DNA of 54,738 bases. Source: Agathobacter sp. (GTDB taxonomy: Bacteria > Bacillota > Clostridia > Lachnospirales > Lachnospiraceae). Each line of letters starts with the position of its first letter. Position 1 is the stretch's first letter. Below, one piece after another: positions 25,205-34,386 of the stretch. A program made the position numbers and the translations under genes. A model generated the notes under the pieces. That model did not search any database. It was given only the letters and a program-made list of their open reading frames with translations, and was not told the origin of the DNA. The DNA is taken from positions 1-54,738 of the forward strand of contig JAFQRZ010000032.1 in the NCBI GenBank assembly GCA_017409825.1, read 5' to 3'.

Positions 25205-25240
25205 TTTCGGACATGGGTTCGACTCCCGTCTAGCCCACTA
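25205..25240 (+). repeat. Inverted copy of the tmRNA 3' end
   Basis: This 36-bp stretch on the plus strand matches the minus-strand tmRNA 3' end (24234-24269) in 34 of 36 positions, covering the T-arm, the acceptor 3' strand and the following ACTA. The acceptor part here reads CTAGCCC, which pairs perfectly with the tmRNA 5' end, while the copy in ssrA gives a G-U pair. It abuts the rnr stop codon. tmRNA 3' ends are common phage and island attachment sites, so this looks like an integration or inversion scar. Confidence 0.75.
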
Positions 25241-27361
25241 GTCCTCCACCAGTGAAAAGTCAACCGTTCTAGCAATTCTATCGGTTCCTTCTACGCGAAC
25301 CTTAACCACTTGCCCGAGTTTATAGGCTTTTCCGCTATTCTCACCCACCATTTCATAGGTAGATTCGATATAGTGATAATAATCATCCTTCAATGCAGTT
25401 ACGCGCACCAATCCTTCTACCGTATTTGGCAGCTCTACGAAAATGCCCCATTCCATCACACCGGAAATGACACCTTCGAATTCCTCACCGATAAACTGCT
25501 CCATATACTGAACTTTTTTGAGTTTGACTGTTTCACGTTCTGCTTCCTCTGCACGACGTTCGGTTTCACTCGAATGTTTCGCTACCTCGTTCAGTATCTT
25601 ATCATAATGCTCAATTCGCTTGTCATTCATACGACCACGCAGGTTTTCCTTGATAATTCTATGAATCTGTAAATCCGGATAACGTCGAATTGGGGAGGTA
25701 AAATGGCAATAATACTTCGCAGCCAATCCGAAATGCCCCGTACAAAATGTGGTATATTTCGCCTGCTTCATCGAGCGAAGTGTCAGTCTGCTAATCAACG
25801 CCTCTTCTGGTGTACCTTCAATTTTGCCAAGCAATTTCTGCAATTCCTTTGGATGCAATTCTTCACTGCCCAAATGAATATGATGCCCGAAATTGCTGAT
25901 AAAAATATTCAATTTCTTTATCTTTTCCTCATCCGGATTATCGTGCGTACGATATACGAATGGAAGCTCCTGCCAGAAATAATCGGATGCGACTGTTTCG
26001 TTTGCAATGAGCATAAAGTCCTCGATAATCTTGGTCGCAACATTTCGCTCGTATGGTTTGATATCGATTGGCTTGCCTTCTGCATCCAAAATCACCTTCG
26101 TTTCTGGAAAGTCGAAGTCAATAGAACCGCGTTTCATTCGCTTCGTTCTCAGAATTCCTGCAAGCTCCTCCATGAGCTCAAACATAGGAACTAAATCACG
26201 ATATTTTTCGATTTCTTCCGCATCCTTGTCCGCAAGAATCTTCTTTACACTCGTATAGCTCATACGTGTATTTACTTTGATAACCGTTTCTGCAATCGTA
26301 TGGTCGATAACCTCGCCCTTTGGATTAATCGTCATAATACAGCTCAGTGCGAGACGATTTTCGCCTGCGTTAAGCGAACAAATCCCATTCGACAACGCAT
26401 GTGGGAGCATCGGAATTACACGGTCTACGAGATAAACGGAAGTACCACGTTTTAGTGCTTCTACATCTAATGCACTCTTTTCCTGCACGTAATTCGTTAC
26501 GTCTGCGATGTGTACTCCGAGAATATAATTGTCGCCATCCTTCGTAACCGAAACCGCATCATCCAAATCCTTGGCATCTTCGCCATCAATCGTTACCATC
26601 ACAACATCGCGAAGATCCATGCGTCCCGCCATATCCGCTTCGGAAACCTCTTTCGCAACATTCTCTACCTGCTGCATAATCTTCTCAGAAAACTCCATTG
26701 GGAGCTCGTAGGCACGCACGATAGATAAAATATCTGTACCTGGGTCATTGACATGCCCCAGAATTTCTACAACTTTGCCTTCTGGGCTTTTGCCAGGCTG
26801 AGCATACTTGGTAATCTCTACGACCACCTTATGTCCTTTGACCGCTCCTTTCGATTTCTCCAACGGGATGAAAATATCGGAACCAAAACGTGGATTGTCG
26901 GGTACGGCAAAGCCAAAATTCTTGCTTTGCTCATAGGTACAAACGACCTGTTTCATTCCTCGTTCCAAGACTTTTATGACGACTCCTTCTCTGCGACGTC
27001 CAGTTGCTCTCGGAGAAACGACCACCTGCACCTTATCCATGTGAAGAGCATCTCCCACCTTCGCTTCTGGAATGAAGATATCCTCTTCCTCGCCCTCTAC
27101 CGATACGAAACCGAATCCCTTGGCATGGGCTGTAAATGTACCCACAACCTGCGATTCCTCCGCCTTGGTATACTTACCTCGTTTTGAAAGAGAAATTTTC
27201 CCTTCCGCCATCAATTCAATGAGAATCTCCTCAAGCTGTGGTCTGTCTTCTTTTTTCACCCCCAGCACGATAGCCAGTTCCTTGATTTTCATTGGAACAT
27301 ACATATCGTCACAAATAAACTGATATACAATTTCTTTTCGCTTTTTAAAATCTTTTCCCAC
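25238..27361 (-). CDS. rnr: Ribonuclease R
   Basis: 3'-5' exoribonuclease of 707 residues that degrades structured RNA and defective mRNA in trans-translation. Domains in order: N-terminal winged helix (about 1-65), cold-shock OB folds (about 70-210), the RNB catalytic domain with DGEDAKDLDDAV (259-270; Mg-binding Asp) and RRYPDLQIHR, and a C-terminal S1 domain (about 620-705). The start is GTG at 27361 with GGAGG seven bases upstream, which lies right behind the secG terminator. The stop lies inside the inverted tmRNA copy. It is upstream of smpB-ssrA, as expected for functional partners. Confidence 0.97.
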   Translation of the reverse strand: MGKDFKKRKEIVYQFICDDMYVPMKIKELAIVLGVKKEDRPQLEEILIELMAEGKISLSKRGKYTKAEESQVVGTFTAHAKGFGFVSVEGEEEDIFIPEAKVGDALHMDKVQVVVSPRATGRRREGVVIKVLERGMKQVVCTYEQSKNFGFAVPDNPRFGSDIFIPLEKSKGAVKGHKVVVEITKYAQPGKSPEGKVVEILGHVNDPGTDILSIVRAYELPMEFSEKIMQQVENVAKEVSEADMAGRMDLRDVVMVTIDGEDAKDLDDAVSVTKDGDNYILGVHIADVTNYVQEKSALDVEALKRGTSVYLVDRVIPMLPHALSNGICSLNAGENRLALSCIMTINPKGEVIDHTIAETVIKVNTRMSYTSVKKILADKDAEEIEKYRDLVPMFELMEELAGILRTKRMKRGSIDFDFPETKVILDAEGKPIDIKPYERNVATKIIEDFMLIANETVASDYFWQELPFVYRTHDNPDEEKIKKLNIFISNFGHHIHLGSEELHPKELQKLLGKIEGTPEEALISRLTLRSMKQAKYTTFCTGHFGLAAKYYCHFTSPIRRYPDLQIHRIIKENLRGRMNDKRIEHYDKILNEVAKHSSETERRAEEAERETVKLKKVQYMEQFIGEEFEGVISGVMEWGIFVELPNTVEGLVRVTALKDDYYHYIESTYEMVGENSGKAYKLGQVVKVRVEGTDRIARTVDFSLVED

Positions 27362-27375
27362 GGAATACCTCCATA

Positions 27376-27406
27376 AAAAAACGAGGCTGTCATAATTGAC
27401 AGCCTC
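27376..27406 (-). terminator. Terminator between secG and rnr
   Basis: Perfect 10-bp stem (27383-27392 with 27397-27406), TAAT loop, and T7 on the minus strand. The T-run runs directly into the GGAGG of rnr, so rnr is read by transcripts that pass this terminator. Confidence 0.8.
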
Positions 27407-27413
27407 ATTAGTT

Positions 27414-27653
27414 TTACCAAATTCCTAAGTTTAATACTACAGCTAACAAAAGGAATACTCCTACACAAATCTTTGTGATTTTTACTAACATTCCTTCCAT
27501 TGAACGTCCTTTATTTTTGCCCCAGTAAGTGTCAGCAGCACCAGCGATAGCACCAAGACCTGCCTGCTTACCTTCCTGCATCAAAATTACTACTGTAATT
27601 ACAAGACTGACTATAATAAATACAATTGTTAAGATTGTCTTTAAAATTTCCAC
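27414..27653 (-). CDS. secG: Protein translocase subunit SecG
   Basis: Protein of 79 residues with two membrane helices (about 5-25 and 56-76) and the conserved loop between them (LMQEGKQAGLGAIAG). It assists SecYEG in protein export. The GTG start at 27653 has AGGAGG. It has its own promoter in the gap after gpmI and a terminator before rnr. Confidence 0.95.
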   Translation of the reverse strand: MEILKTILTIVFIIVSLVITVVILMQEGKQAGLGAIAGAADTYWGKNKGRSMEGMLVKITKICVGVFLLLAVVLNLGIW

Positions 27654-27693
27654 GGTTTTACACCTCCTATGTCATAACTTCACAACTCATGAT

Positions 27694-27722
27694 AGTATAT
27701 CATAAGAATTTGACATTATCAA
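27694..27722 (-). promoter_or_regulatory. Promoter of secG
   Basis: TTGATA (27717-27722), 17-bp spacer and TATACT (27694-27699) with a TG extension on the minus strand, 41 bp before the secG start. Confidence 0.65.
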
Positions 27723-27726
27723 GCAC

Positions 27727-29271
27727 TTATTTTATTAAAAGTGATTCTCCAGTCATTTCTGCAGGCTGTTCTAATTCCATGATTTCAAGCAAGGTTGGAG
27801 CGATATCTGCAAGACATCCCCCCTCACGGAGTTTCCAGTTTGGTTCGCCATTTACAAGGATAAATGGAACTGGATTGGTTGTATGTGCAGTGTGTGGTTT
27901 ACCTGTTTCGTAATCTACCATCTTTTCTGCGTTACCATGGTCAGCACAGATAAACATTACGCCACCAGCTTCTTTCACAGCTTCTACTGCATCACCAACA
28001 AGGCTGTCTACACGTTCTACTGCTGCAACTGCTGCAGGAATTACGCCTGTATGACCTACCATATCTGGATTAGCGAAGTTGATAACGATTACATCATATT
28101 CATCTGATTTGATTGCTTCTACAAGGTCCATACCTACTTCCGGCGCACTCATTTCTGGCTTCAAATCGTAGGTTGCTACTTCTTTTGGTGAGTTTACAAG
28201 AAGACGGGCTTCGTCTACGTTTGGTTCTTCGATACCACCATTGAAGAAGAACGTTACGTGAGCATATTTTTCTGTTTCAGCAAGACGTAACTGTTTCTTT
28301 CCGCATTTTGCAAGATATTCACCAAATGTATTTTCAATAGATTCCTTTTCGAATGCGATGAGTTTGTTTGGAATTGTTTCATCGTAATCTTTGAAACATA
28401 CATAAGTAAGTGGAAGGAATCCTGTCTTTCTTTCAAATCCTGTAAAGTTGTCATCACAGAATGCTCTTGTCATTTCACGAGCACGGTCTGGACGGAAATT
28501 GTAGAAAATAACAGAGTCGTTTGCTTTTACGATAGCACGTGGTGCACCATTTTCTGTAATAACAGTTGGAAGCACGAATTCGTCTGTTACCCCATTATCA
28601 TAAGATTTCTGCATTGCCTCTACTGCACTTGTTTCCTGTACACCTTCACCAGCTACTAAAGCATTGTAAGCCTTTTCTACACGATCCCAGTTATTGTCAC
28701 GGTCCATTGCATAGTAACGTCCAGAGAGGGATGCTACTTTACCAACACCGATTTCAGCCATCTTCGCTTCAATCTGTTCTACGAAACCTTTCGCAGATGC
28801 TGGAGGTGTATCACGACCGTCAAGGAATGCGTGAAGATATACATTTTCCAAACCATTTCTCTTAGCCATTTCTAAAATACCATAGATATGTGTGATATGG
28901 CTGTGAACACCACCATCAGAGAGAAGTCCCCAAAGATGAAGATCTGAATTATGTTTCTTGCAGTTTTCAATAGCAGCAAGAAGTGCTTTATTATCAAAAA
29001 ATGTACCATCATTGATTTCTTTTGTGATACGAGTAAGATCCTGATAAATGATACGGCCTGCACCGATATTCATATGACCTACTTCTGAGTTACCCATCTG
29101 TCCATCTGGAAGACCAACTGCAAGGCCAGAAGCATTTCCTTCTACAAAAGGACATTCTGCCATCAACTTATCCATAACTGGTGTATTTGCCATTGCAACT
29201 GCATTTCCTTCTGGATTTTCATTTAATCCATAACCATCAAGTACCATTAATACAACTGGTTTTTTGCTCAT
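27727..29271 (-). CDS. gpmI: 2,3-bisphosphoglycerate-independent phosphoglycerate mutase
   Basis: Protein of 514 residues, the usual length, that interconverts 3- and 2-phosphoglycerate using two manganese ions. Marks: MVLDGYGLN (metal Asp), GNSEVGHMNIGAGR (catalytic Ser), DGRDTPP, the VNFANPDMVGHTG metal loop and ADHGNAEKM. AGAGG precedes the ATG. It follows the CapA-family gene by 41 bp, at the downstream end of the gap-pgk-tpiA cluster. Confidence 0.98.
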   Translation of the reverse strand: MSKKPVVLMVLDGYGLNENPEGNAVAMANTPVMDKLMAECPFVEGNASGLAVGLPDGQMGNSEVGHMNIGAGRIIYQDLTRITKEINDGTFFDNKALLAAIENCKKHNSDLHLWGLLSDGGVHSHITHIYGILEMAKRNGLENVYLHAFLDGRDTPPASAKGFVEQIEAKMAEIGVGKVASLSGRYYAMDRDNNWDRVEKAYNALVAGEGVQETSAVEAMQKSYDNGVTDEFVLPTVITENGAPRAIVKANDSVIFYNFRPDRAREMTRAFCDDNFTGFERKTGFLPLTYVCFKDYDETIPNKLIAFEKESIENTFGEYLAKCGKKQLRLAETEKYAHVTFFFNGGIEEPNVDEARLLVNSPKEVATYDLKPEMSAPEVGMDLVEAIKSDEYDVIVINFANPDMVGHTGVIPAAVAAVERVDSLVGDAVEAVKEAGGVMFICADHGNAEKMVDYETGKPHTAHTTNPVPFILVNGEPNWKLREGGCLADIAPTLLEIMELEQPAEMTGESLLIK

Positions 29272-29312
29272 TCGCTTTTCCTCTTTTCTTTTATTTTGTA
29301 TGTAAAAGCCTT

Positions 29313-30836
29313 CTATTGTAGATTTCCTACAATATCAATTGCTCTTCCTTCTAAATCACGATTTCCACTATAACTGCCATACTGTTTTTCAGATTGATAG
29401 TAATCATCCGTCTTCAAATGTTCATTGGCACCATTAGAAGTATTATATACAAATCCATTTTTGTCAATCACAATATTTTTTGAAATATCTGCCATGAATT
29501 TATAAAAACGATCTGCTTCTTCTCCAGACAACATATATGTACCTAAATCCTGTTGTATGCAAGGAAGCATACGAAGTGCTAATTCTCCTTCGTCATCAAT
29601 CTGAACCTGCGCAATCGTCGTATATAGGGTTCCTGTAGAGAACCAGAAATTCCCAAGACTATAACAAACTGGTACATTATCTATGTATTCAATCCCTTGC
29701 AAACGATGTGGATGTCCACCTATTACGGCATCTGCTCCTGCTGCAACAAATCCTTTTGCCAAATTCGTTTGCGAGCTGTTATATCGATGCGTTCCCTCTG
29801 TACCCCAATGTACACTGGCAATCACATAATCACTGTTTTCCTTTGCTTCTGCAATCACCTGATTATATATCGTTGGGTTTAATGTTTTTAATACCCCAGC
29901 CTCTGTTTCTGTCGCCTCTTTCGTAAATCGATAATACTTTTCAATCTCTGTTGCAGATACGAAGGCTATTTTTTTCCCATTCGCTATATAATATTGAATC
30001 GTTTTCGCTTCAGCAAGGTTAGCCCCCGCTCCCATCGTTGCGATTCCATATCCATTTAAGGTTGCAATCGTATCCATAAGACCCGATGCCTTGAAATCAT
30101 ACGTATGATTATTTGCCAAATTCGCCAAATCTGCACCAAACGCATTCAAAAAAGAAATATTCGATGTTTTCGCACGGAAGGTATATGCTTTATTCTCCTG
30201 CCGTTCGCCACCATCACTAAATACAAATTCATTATTAATCACAGAAATATCTGCAGACTGCAACTCCTTTACTACTTCCTTTGAAATACAATCATAAATG
30301 CCATTGGGTTTGGCGCTAGCCGCCTGCATAGTGTGCCAATCATCTGCCAAATTGATGTCACCTGTTAAATCGATTGTAACAACAGTTTCATCTGCACACT
30401 CCTTCCAATGCACATGTTCTAACTGGTATGTGGAAAATCCCAGCTCCTTACAATACATGAGCCAAAGCACATGCATGGAATTATCGGTATAGGTATACCA
30501 CAATTCTTCATCTACATATCCTTCATACAAACGATACGCAATATCCATGATTGCATCATCACCAAAACGATTACTTACCCAGTGAAGGAAAGATTCATCT
30601 ATCGGATACCCCTTATAAAACTCTCGGGGACTATTTTCTAAAATTATATCAAATGCTTTCGACAAGTCATTGATTACCACTTTTGCATCTGGACGAACCA
30701 AATTTAACAGTGGATTTTTAATTCCACCACTCAATACAGAACCCCAGTTGACACCGCTATGTTGGAAAATACCAATACCTATCGCCACAACTAGTAAAAC
30801 CGATAAGCATATATTTCCTATGCGTCTTTTGTTCAT
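29313..30836 (-). CDS. CapA/PGA-cap family extracytoplasmic phosphoesterase-like protein
   Basis: Protein of 507 residues with an N-terminal membrane anchor (about 9-25), a family-untypical helical region (about 50-145), then the CapA calcineurin-like domain. That domain has VTIDLTGDINLADDW, DLANLANNHTYDF and GADAVIGGHPHRLQG followed by YSLGNFWFS. Relatives take part in poly-gamma-glutamate capsule export, but stand-alone copies are common and their role is unclear. AGAGGAG precedes the ATG. It sits between tpiA and gpmI, an odd place inside a glycolysis cluster, with a terminator hairpin in front. Confidence 0.88.
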   Translation of the reverse strand: MNKRRIGNICLSVLLVVAIGIGIFQHSGVNWGSVLSGGIKNPLLNLVRPDAKVVINDLSKAFDIILENSPREFYKGYPIDESFLHWVSNRFGDDAIMDIAYRLYEGYVDEELWYTYTDNSMHVLWLMYCKELGFSTYQLEHVHWKECADETVVTIDLTGDINLADDWHTMQAASAKPNGIYDCISKEVVKELQSADISVINNEFVFSDGGERQENKAYTFRAKTSNISFLNAFGADLANLANNHTYDFKASGLMDTIATLNGYGIATMGAGANLAEAKTIQYYIANGKKIAFVSATEIEKYYRFTKEATETEAGVLKTLNPTIYNQVIAEAKENSDYVIASVHWGTEGTHRYNSSQTNLAKGFVAAGADAVIGGHPHRLQGIEYIDNVPVCYSLGNFWFSTGTLYTTIAQVQIDDEGELALRMLPCIQQDLGTYMLSGEEADRFYKFMADISKNIVIDKNGFVYNTSNGANEHLKTDDYYQSEKQYGSYSGNRDLEGRAIDIVGNLQ

Positions 30837-30850
30837 AAAAACTCCTCTAT

Positions 30851-30878
30851 AGAAAAGAGAAGTTCCGAAGAACTCCCC
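30851..30878 (-). terminator. Terminator after tpiA
   Basis: Stem 30857-30865 with 30870-30878 (some G-U pairs) closed by a UUCG tetraloop on the minus strand and followed by TTTTCT. It lies 25 bp after the tpiA stop and 15 bp before the CapA-family start. Confidence 0.7.
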
Positions 30879-30902
30879 TTTTCCAACATTTCTTTATAGG
30901 AA

Positions 30903-31649
30903 TTAGTAGTTTACGATTTTTCCAAAATCAGCCTTTAAGGAAGCGCCGCCAACAAGACCACCGTCGATGTCTGGTTTTCCGAAAAGTTCTGCTGCATTTG
31001 CACCATTTACAGAGCCGCCGTACTGAATACGAACTGCTTCTGCTGTAGCTTCGTCATACATTTCCTTGATACATTCACGAATTGCTGCACATACTTCCTG
31101 CGCCTGGTCAGATGTAGCTGTTTTACCAGTTCCAATAGCCCAGATTGGTTCATAAGCAATTACTAAAGAAGCAACCTGTTCTGCTGTTACGCCATCTAAA
31201 TCAGATTTAATCTGAAGACGAATCCAGTCAAGAGTTACACCCATTTCACGCTGTTCGAGTGATTCGCCACAGCAAAGGATTGGTGTAAGACCAGCTTCTA
31301 AAGCTTTCTTTACTTTTTTGTTTAAAAGTGCATCATCTTCTTTGAAGTAATCTCTTCTTTCAGAATGTCCGATGATAACATATTTTACACCAGCATCTAC
31401 AAGCATTTCTGCTGAGATTTCGCCTGTGTAAGCACCTTTTTCTTCGAAGTACATGTTTTCAGCACCTACAGCTACATTTGTGCCTTTTACAGCTTCTACT
31501 ACTGGTACGATATCGATTGCAGGTACGCAGTAAACTACGTCTACAGAATCAGATTCTACCAATGGTTTTAATTCTTCTACTAATTTTACAGCCTGGCTTG
31601 GAGTCATGTTCATTTTCCAGTTGCCAGCTACGATTTTTCTTCTTGCCAT
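30903..31649 (-). CDS. tpiA: Triosephosphate isomerase
   Basis: Protein of 248 residues; interconverts dihydroxyacetone phosphate and glyceraldehyde 3-phosphate. It has GNWKMNMT (Lys at the active site), GHSERR (catalytic His), [14 protein letters not shown] (catalytic Glu and loop 6) and the GGSVNG phosphate site. CAGGGGG precedes the ATG. It follows pgk after a 146-bp gap. Confidence 0.98.
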   Translation of the reverse strand: MARRKIVAGNWKMNMTPSQAVKLVEELKPLVESDSVDVVYCVPAIDIVPVVEAVKGTNVAVGAENMYFEEKGAYTGEISAEMLVDAGVKYVIIGHSERRDYFKEDDALLNKKVKKALEAGLTPILCCGESLEQREMGVTLDWIRLQIKSDLDGVTAEQVASLVIAYEPIWAIGTGKTATSDQAQEVCAAIRECIKEMYDEATAEAVRIQYGGSVNGANAAELFGKPDIDGGLVGGASLKADFGKIVNY

Positions 31650-31795
31650 AATCGTTTTCCCCCTGTTTTTATAAGGTAGTTCGGTTCACTAGGCTCTGTC
31701 TTCGCTTTCAGCTCGCCAATCGCCAAGTTCCTCCGAACAAAGCTCACACTAAATTCAGGCATCGCTTACACTCACCTTCATTAAGTGCTCTACTT
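31650..31795 (-). other. Gap between pgk and tpiA with a possible RNA fold
   Basis: I see no gene here. On the minus strand GTTCGG and CCGAAC, about 60 bases apart, can close a domain with several GGCGA/GCGAAG-rich segments in between. There is no T-run, so it is not a classic terminator. It may be a processing or mRNA stability element that tunes tpiA relative to pgk, or a dispersed intergenic repeat. Confidence 0.35.
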
Positions 31796-33019
31796 TTATT
31801 TGTCATCTGCTGCTACAACACCTGGAAGTTCTTTACCTTCTAAGAATTCAAGAGAAGCTCCACCACCTGTAGAGATGTGAGACATCTTGTCACCGTAACC
31901 CATCTGGTTTACAGCTGCTGCAGAGTCACCACCACCGATGATTGTTGTTGCATCTGTTTCAGCTAAAGCTTTTGCTACTGCAAGTGTACCAGCTGCAAGT
32001 GTTGGGTTTTCGAATACACCCATTGGTCCATTCCAAACAACAGTCTTAGCAGATTTAACTGCTTCTGCATATAATTCAGCTGTCTTAGGTCCGATATCGC
32101 AGCCTTCACGGTCTGCTGGCATAGCTGTTGCATCATATACTTCTGTTTCAACAGGAGCATCGATTGGGCTTGGGAAATCTTTGGTTGTTACAGCATCTAC
32201 TGGAAGTAATAACTTCTTGCCAAGAGATTCTGCTTTTGCCATCATTTCTTTACAGTATTCAATCTTTTCATCATCACAAAGTGATTTACCGATTTCATAT
32301 CCCTGTGCTTTTAAGAATGTGTAAGCCATACCACCACCGATGATAAGAGTATCACATTTTTCAAGAAGGTTGTTGATTACGTTAAGTTTGTCAGCAACTT
32401 TAGCACCACCAAGGATTGCTACGAAAGGTCTAACTGGATTTTCTACAGCATTTCCAAGGAAGTCGATTTCTTTCTGCATTAAGTAACCAACTACATTTTC
32501 GCCACCTTTTTCTGTGATGAATTTTGTAACACCAGCTACAGAAGCATGAGCTCTGTGTGATGAACCAAATGCGTCACATACATATACGTCTGCTAAATCA
32601 GCTAATTCTTTAGAGAATTCTTCGCCGTTCTTTGTTTCTTCTTTGCCACGGAAACGTGTATTCTGAAGTAATACAACATCTCCTTCGTTCATTGCTGCTA
32701 CTGCAGCTGTTGCAGCTTCACCTGTTACGTTGTAATCAGATACAAATACAACTTCTTTTCCTAATTTTTCTGTAAGTCTCTTAGCAACTGGAGCTAAAGA
32801 TTCTTTTTCATTAGGACCTTCTTTTACTTTACCAAGGTGTGAGCAAAGGATAACCTTGCCACCATCTGCTAATAATTTTTTGATTGTTGGAAGAGCTGCG
32901 TTGATACGTGTTTCATCTGTGATAACGCCTTCTTTTAAAGGTACGTTAAAGTCACAACGAACAAGAACTCTTTTGCCTTTTACGTTGATATCATCAACTG
33001 ATTTTTTGTTTAATGACAT
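31796..33019 (-). CDS. pgk: Phosphoglycerate kinase
   Basis: Protein of 407 residues that makes ATP from 1,3-bisphosphoglycerate. It shows [12 protein letters not shown] (substrate loop), HLGKVK, the GGAKVADK hinge, WNGPMGVFE and GGGDSAAAV (nucleotide loop). It is about 10 residues longer than many bacterial forms. AGGAGG precedes the ATG. It follows gap after a terminator-like hairpin, so read-through from gap is expected. Confidence 0.98.
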   Translation of the reverse strand: MSLNKKSVDDINVKGKRVLVRCDFNVPLKEGVITDETRINAALPTIKKLLADGGKVILCSHLGKVKEGPNEKESLAPVAKRLTEKLGKEVVFVSDYNVTGEAATAAVAAMNEGDVVLLQNTRFRGKEETKNGEEFSKELADLADVYVCDAFGSSHRAHASVAGVTKFITEKGGENVVGYLMQKEIDFLGNAVENPVRPFVAILGGAKVADKLNVINNLLEKCDTLIIGGGMAYTFLKAQGYEIGKSLCDDEKIEYCKEMMAKAESLGKKLLLPVDAVTTKDFPSPIDAPVETEVYDATAMPADREGCDIGPKTAELYAEAVKSAKTVVWNGPMGVFENPTLAAGTLAVAKALAETDATTIIGGGDSAAAVNQMGYGDKMSHISTGGGASLEFLEGKELPGVVAADDK

Positions 33020-33044
33020 TGTAATGTCCTCCTAAATAATTGAT

Positions 33045-33073
33045 AAAAAGGCCCGGCCTAATCGGCCAGGCCT
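33045..33073 (-). terminator. Hairpin with T-run between gap and pgk
   Basis: GC-rich 10-bp stem (33049-33058 with 33064-33073) and T5 on the minus strand, 17 bp after the gap stop. It probably sets a higher level of gap than of pgk. Confidence 0.8.
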
Positions 33074-33089
33074 ATAAACTCTGTACTAA

Positions 33090-34106
33090 TTAAGCGAGTT
33101 CAGAGAAGTATTTGATTGTACGAACCATCTGAGATGTGTAGCTGTTTTCATTGTCATACCAAGAAACAACCTGTACTTCGTATAAACCATCGCCAACTTC
33201 TTTTACCATTGTCTGTGTAGCATCAAATAATGAACCATAAGTCATACCGATGATATCAGAAGAAACGATTTCGTCTGTGTTGTAACCGAAAGATTCGTTA
33301 GAAGCAGCTTTCATAGCTTCGTTGATTCCTTCTACTGTTACGTTTTCACCCTTAACTACTGCGAAAAGGATTGTTGAAGAACCTGTTGGGGTTGGTACAC
33401 GCTGAGCAGCACCGATAAGTTTTCCGTTTAATTCTGGAATAACTAAACCGATAGCTTTAGCAGCACCTGTGCTGTTTGGAACGATGTTGCAAGCTGCAGC
33501 ACGTGATCTTCTTAAATCGCCTTTTCTCTGTGGTCCATCAAGTGTCATCTGATCGCCTGTATAAGCGTGGATTGTACACATGATACCAGATTTGATTTCT
33601 GCATATTTGTTTAAAGCGTTAGCCATAGGAGCTAAACAGTTTGTTGTACAAGAAGCTGCAGAGATGATTGTATCATCAGCTTTTAATGTTTCATGGTTTA
33701 CATTGTAAACAATTGTTGGAAGGTCGTTTCCTGCTGGTGCAGAGATAACAACTTTACGAGCGCCTGCATTGATGTGAGCTTCTGCTTTTGCTTTGCTTGT
33801 GTAGAAGCCTGAACATTCTAATACAACGTCTACGTTTAATTCGCCCCATGGGCAGTTGTTTGCATCTGGGAATGCATAAATTTTGATTTCCTGTCCATCA
33901 ACGATGATAGAATCTTCTGTTGCAGATACTTTATCACATAAAGCATATTTACCCTGAGAAGAGTCATATTTTAACAAGTGAGCCAACATTTTTGGGCTTG
34001 TTAAATCGTTGATTGCTACTACTTCATATCCTTCTGCTCCGAACATCTGTCTGAAAGCAAGACGGCCGATACGGCCAAAACCATTAATCGCTACTCTAAC
34101 TGCCAT
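33090..34106 (-). CDS. gap: Glyceraldehyde-3-phosphate dehydrogenase, type I
   Basis: Protein of 338 residues; oxidises glyceraldehyde 3-phosphate with NAD. It has the nucleotide fold start [11 protein letters not shown], the catalytic cysteine in [12 protein letters not shown] (C153), catalytic His in the IHAYTGDQ segment and WYDNENSY near the C-terminus. AGGAGG precedes the ATG. First gene of the glycolysis run, with a good promoter and a small GUGAG/CUCAC hairpin in its leader. Confidence 0.98.
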   Translation of the reverse strand: MAVRVAINGFGRIGRLAFRQMFGAEGYEVVAINDLTSPKMLAHLLKYDSSQGKYALCDKVSATEDSIIVDGQEIKIYAFPDANNCPWGELNVDVVLECSGFYTSKAKAEAHINAGARKVVISAPAGNDLPTIVYNVNHETLKADDTIISAASCTTNCLAPMANALNKYAEIKSGIMCTIHAYTGDQMTLDGPQRKGDLRRSRAAACNIVPNSTGAAKAIGLVIPELNGKLIGAAQRVPTPTGSSTILFAVVKGENVTVEGINEAMKAASNESFGYNTDEIVSSDIIGMTYGSLFDATQTMVKEVGDGLYEVQVVSWYDNENSYTSQMVRTIKYFSELA

Positions 34107-34164
34107 TAATAATTCCTCCTAGAAATGTTAATTATATTTGTGAGTTACTTCTCACGCTTGTTTC

Positions 34165-34193
34165 ATTGTACCCAAAAAACGACTAAAATTCAA
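34165..34193 (-). promoter_or_regulatory. Promoter of gap
   Basis: TTGAAT (34188-34193), 17-bp spacer and TACAAT (34165-34170) on the minus strand; the leader of about 50 bases contains a GTGAG...CTCAC hairpin (about 34140-34155). Confidence 0.65.
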
Positions 34194-34261
34194 GCATTTT
34201 TACTTTCAAATTCTATCTTTGTTATTTCTTTCACAAAATGTTTTTTTTCGCATACAATTTT

Positions 34262-34371
34262 TGTCATTTTGACGAAAATTTCCCCAAAAAAACATAGCCA
34301 TAACCCTATAACTTGTAGTACAATTCAATATATCATAGACAACCCCCAAAAAAAATATGTCAATTTTGACA
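34262..34371 (+). promoter_or_regulatory. Two related palindromes upstream of the PHP gene
   Basis: TGTCATTTTGACG (34262-34274) and the perfect palindrome TGTCAATTTTGACA (34358-34371) lie 84 bp apart in the gap/PHP intergenic region. The second touches the ribosome site of the PHP gene. They look like operator sites for a dimeric regulator. I see no convincing promoter for the PHP gene between them. Confidence 0.4.
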
Positions 34372-34386
34372 AAAAAGAGGTACTTT

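Noticed and set aside
25100-25240. A complete second tmRNA or tRNA on the plus strand
   Set aside because: Only the T-arm and 3' acceptor strand are present; no matching 5' half or anticodon arm was found.
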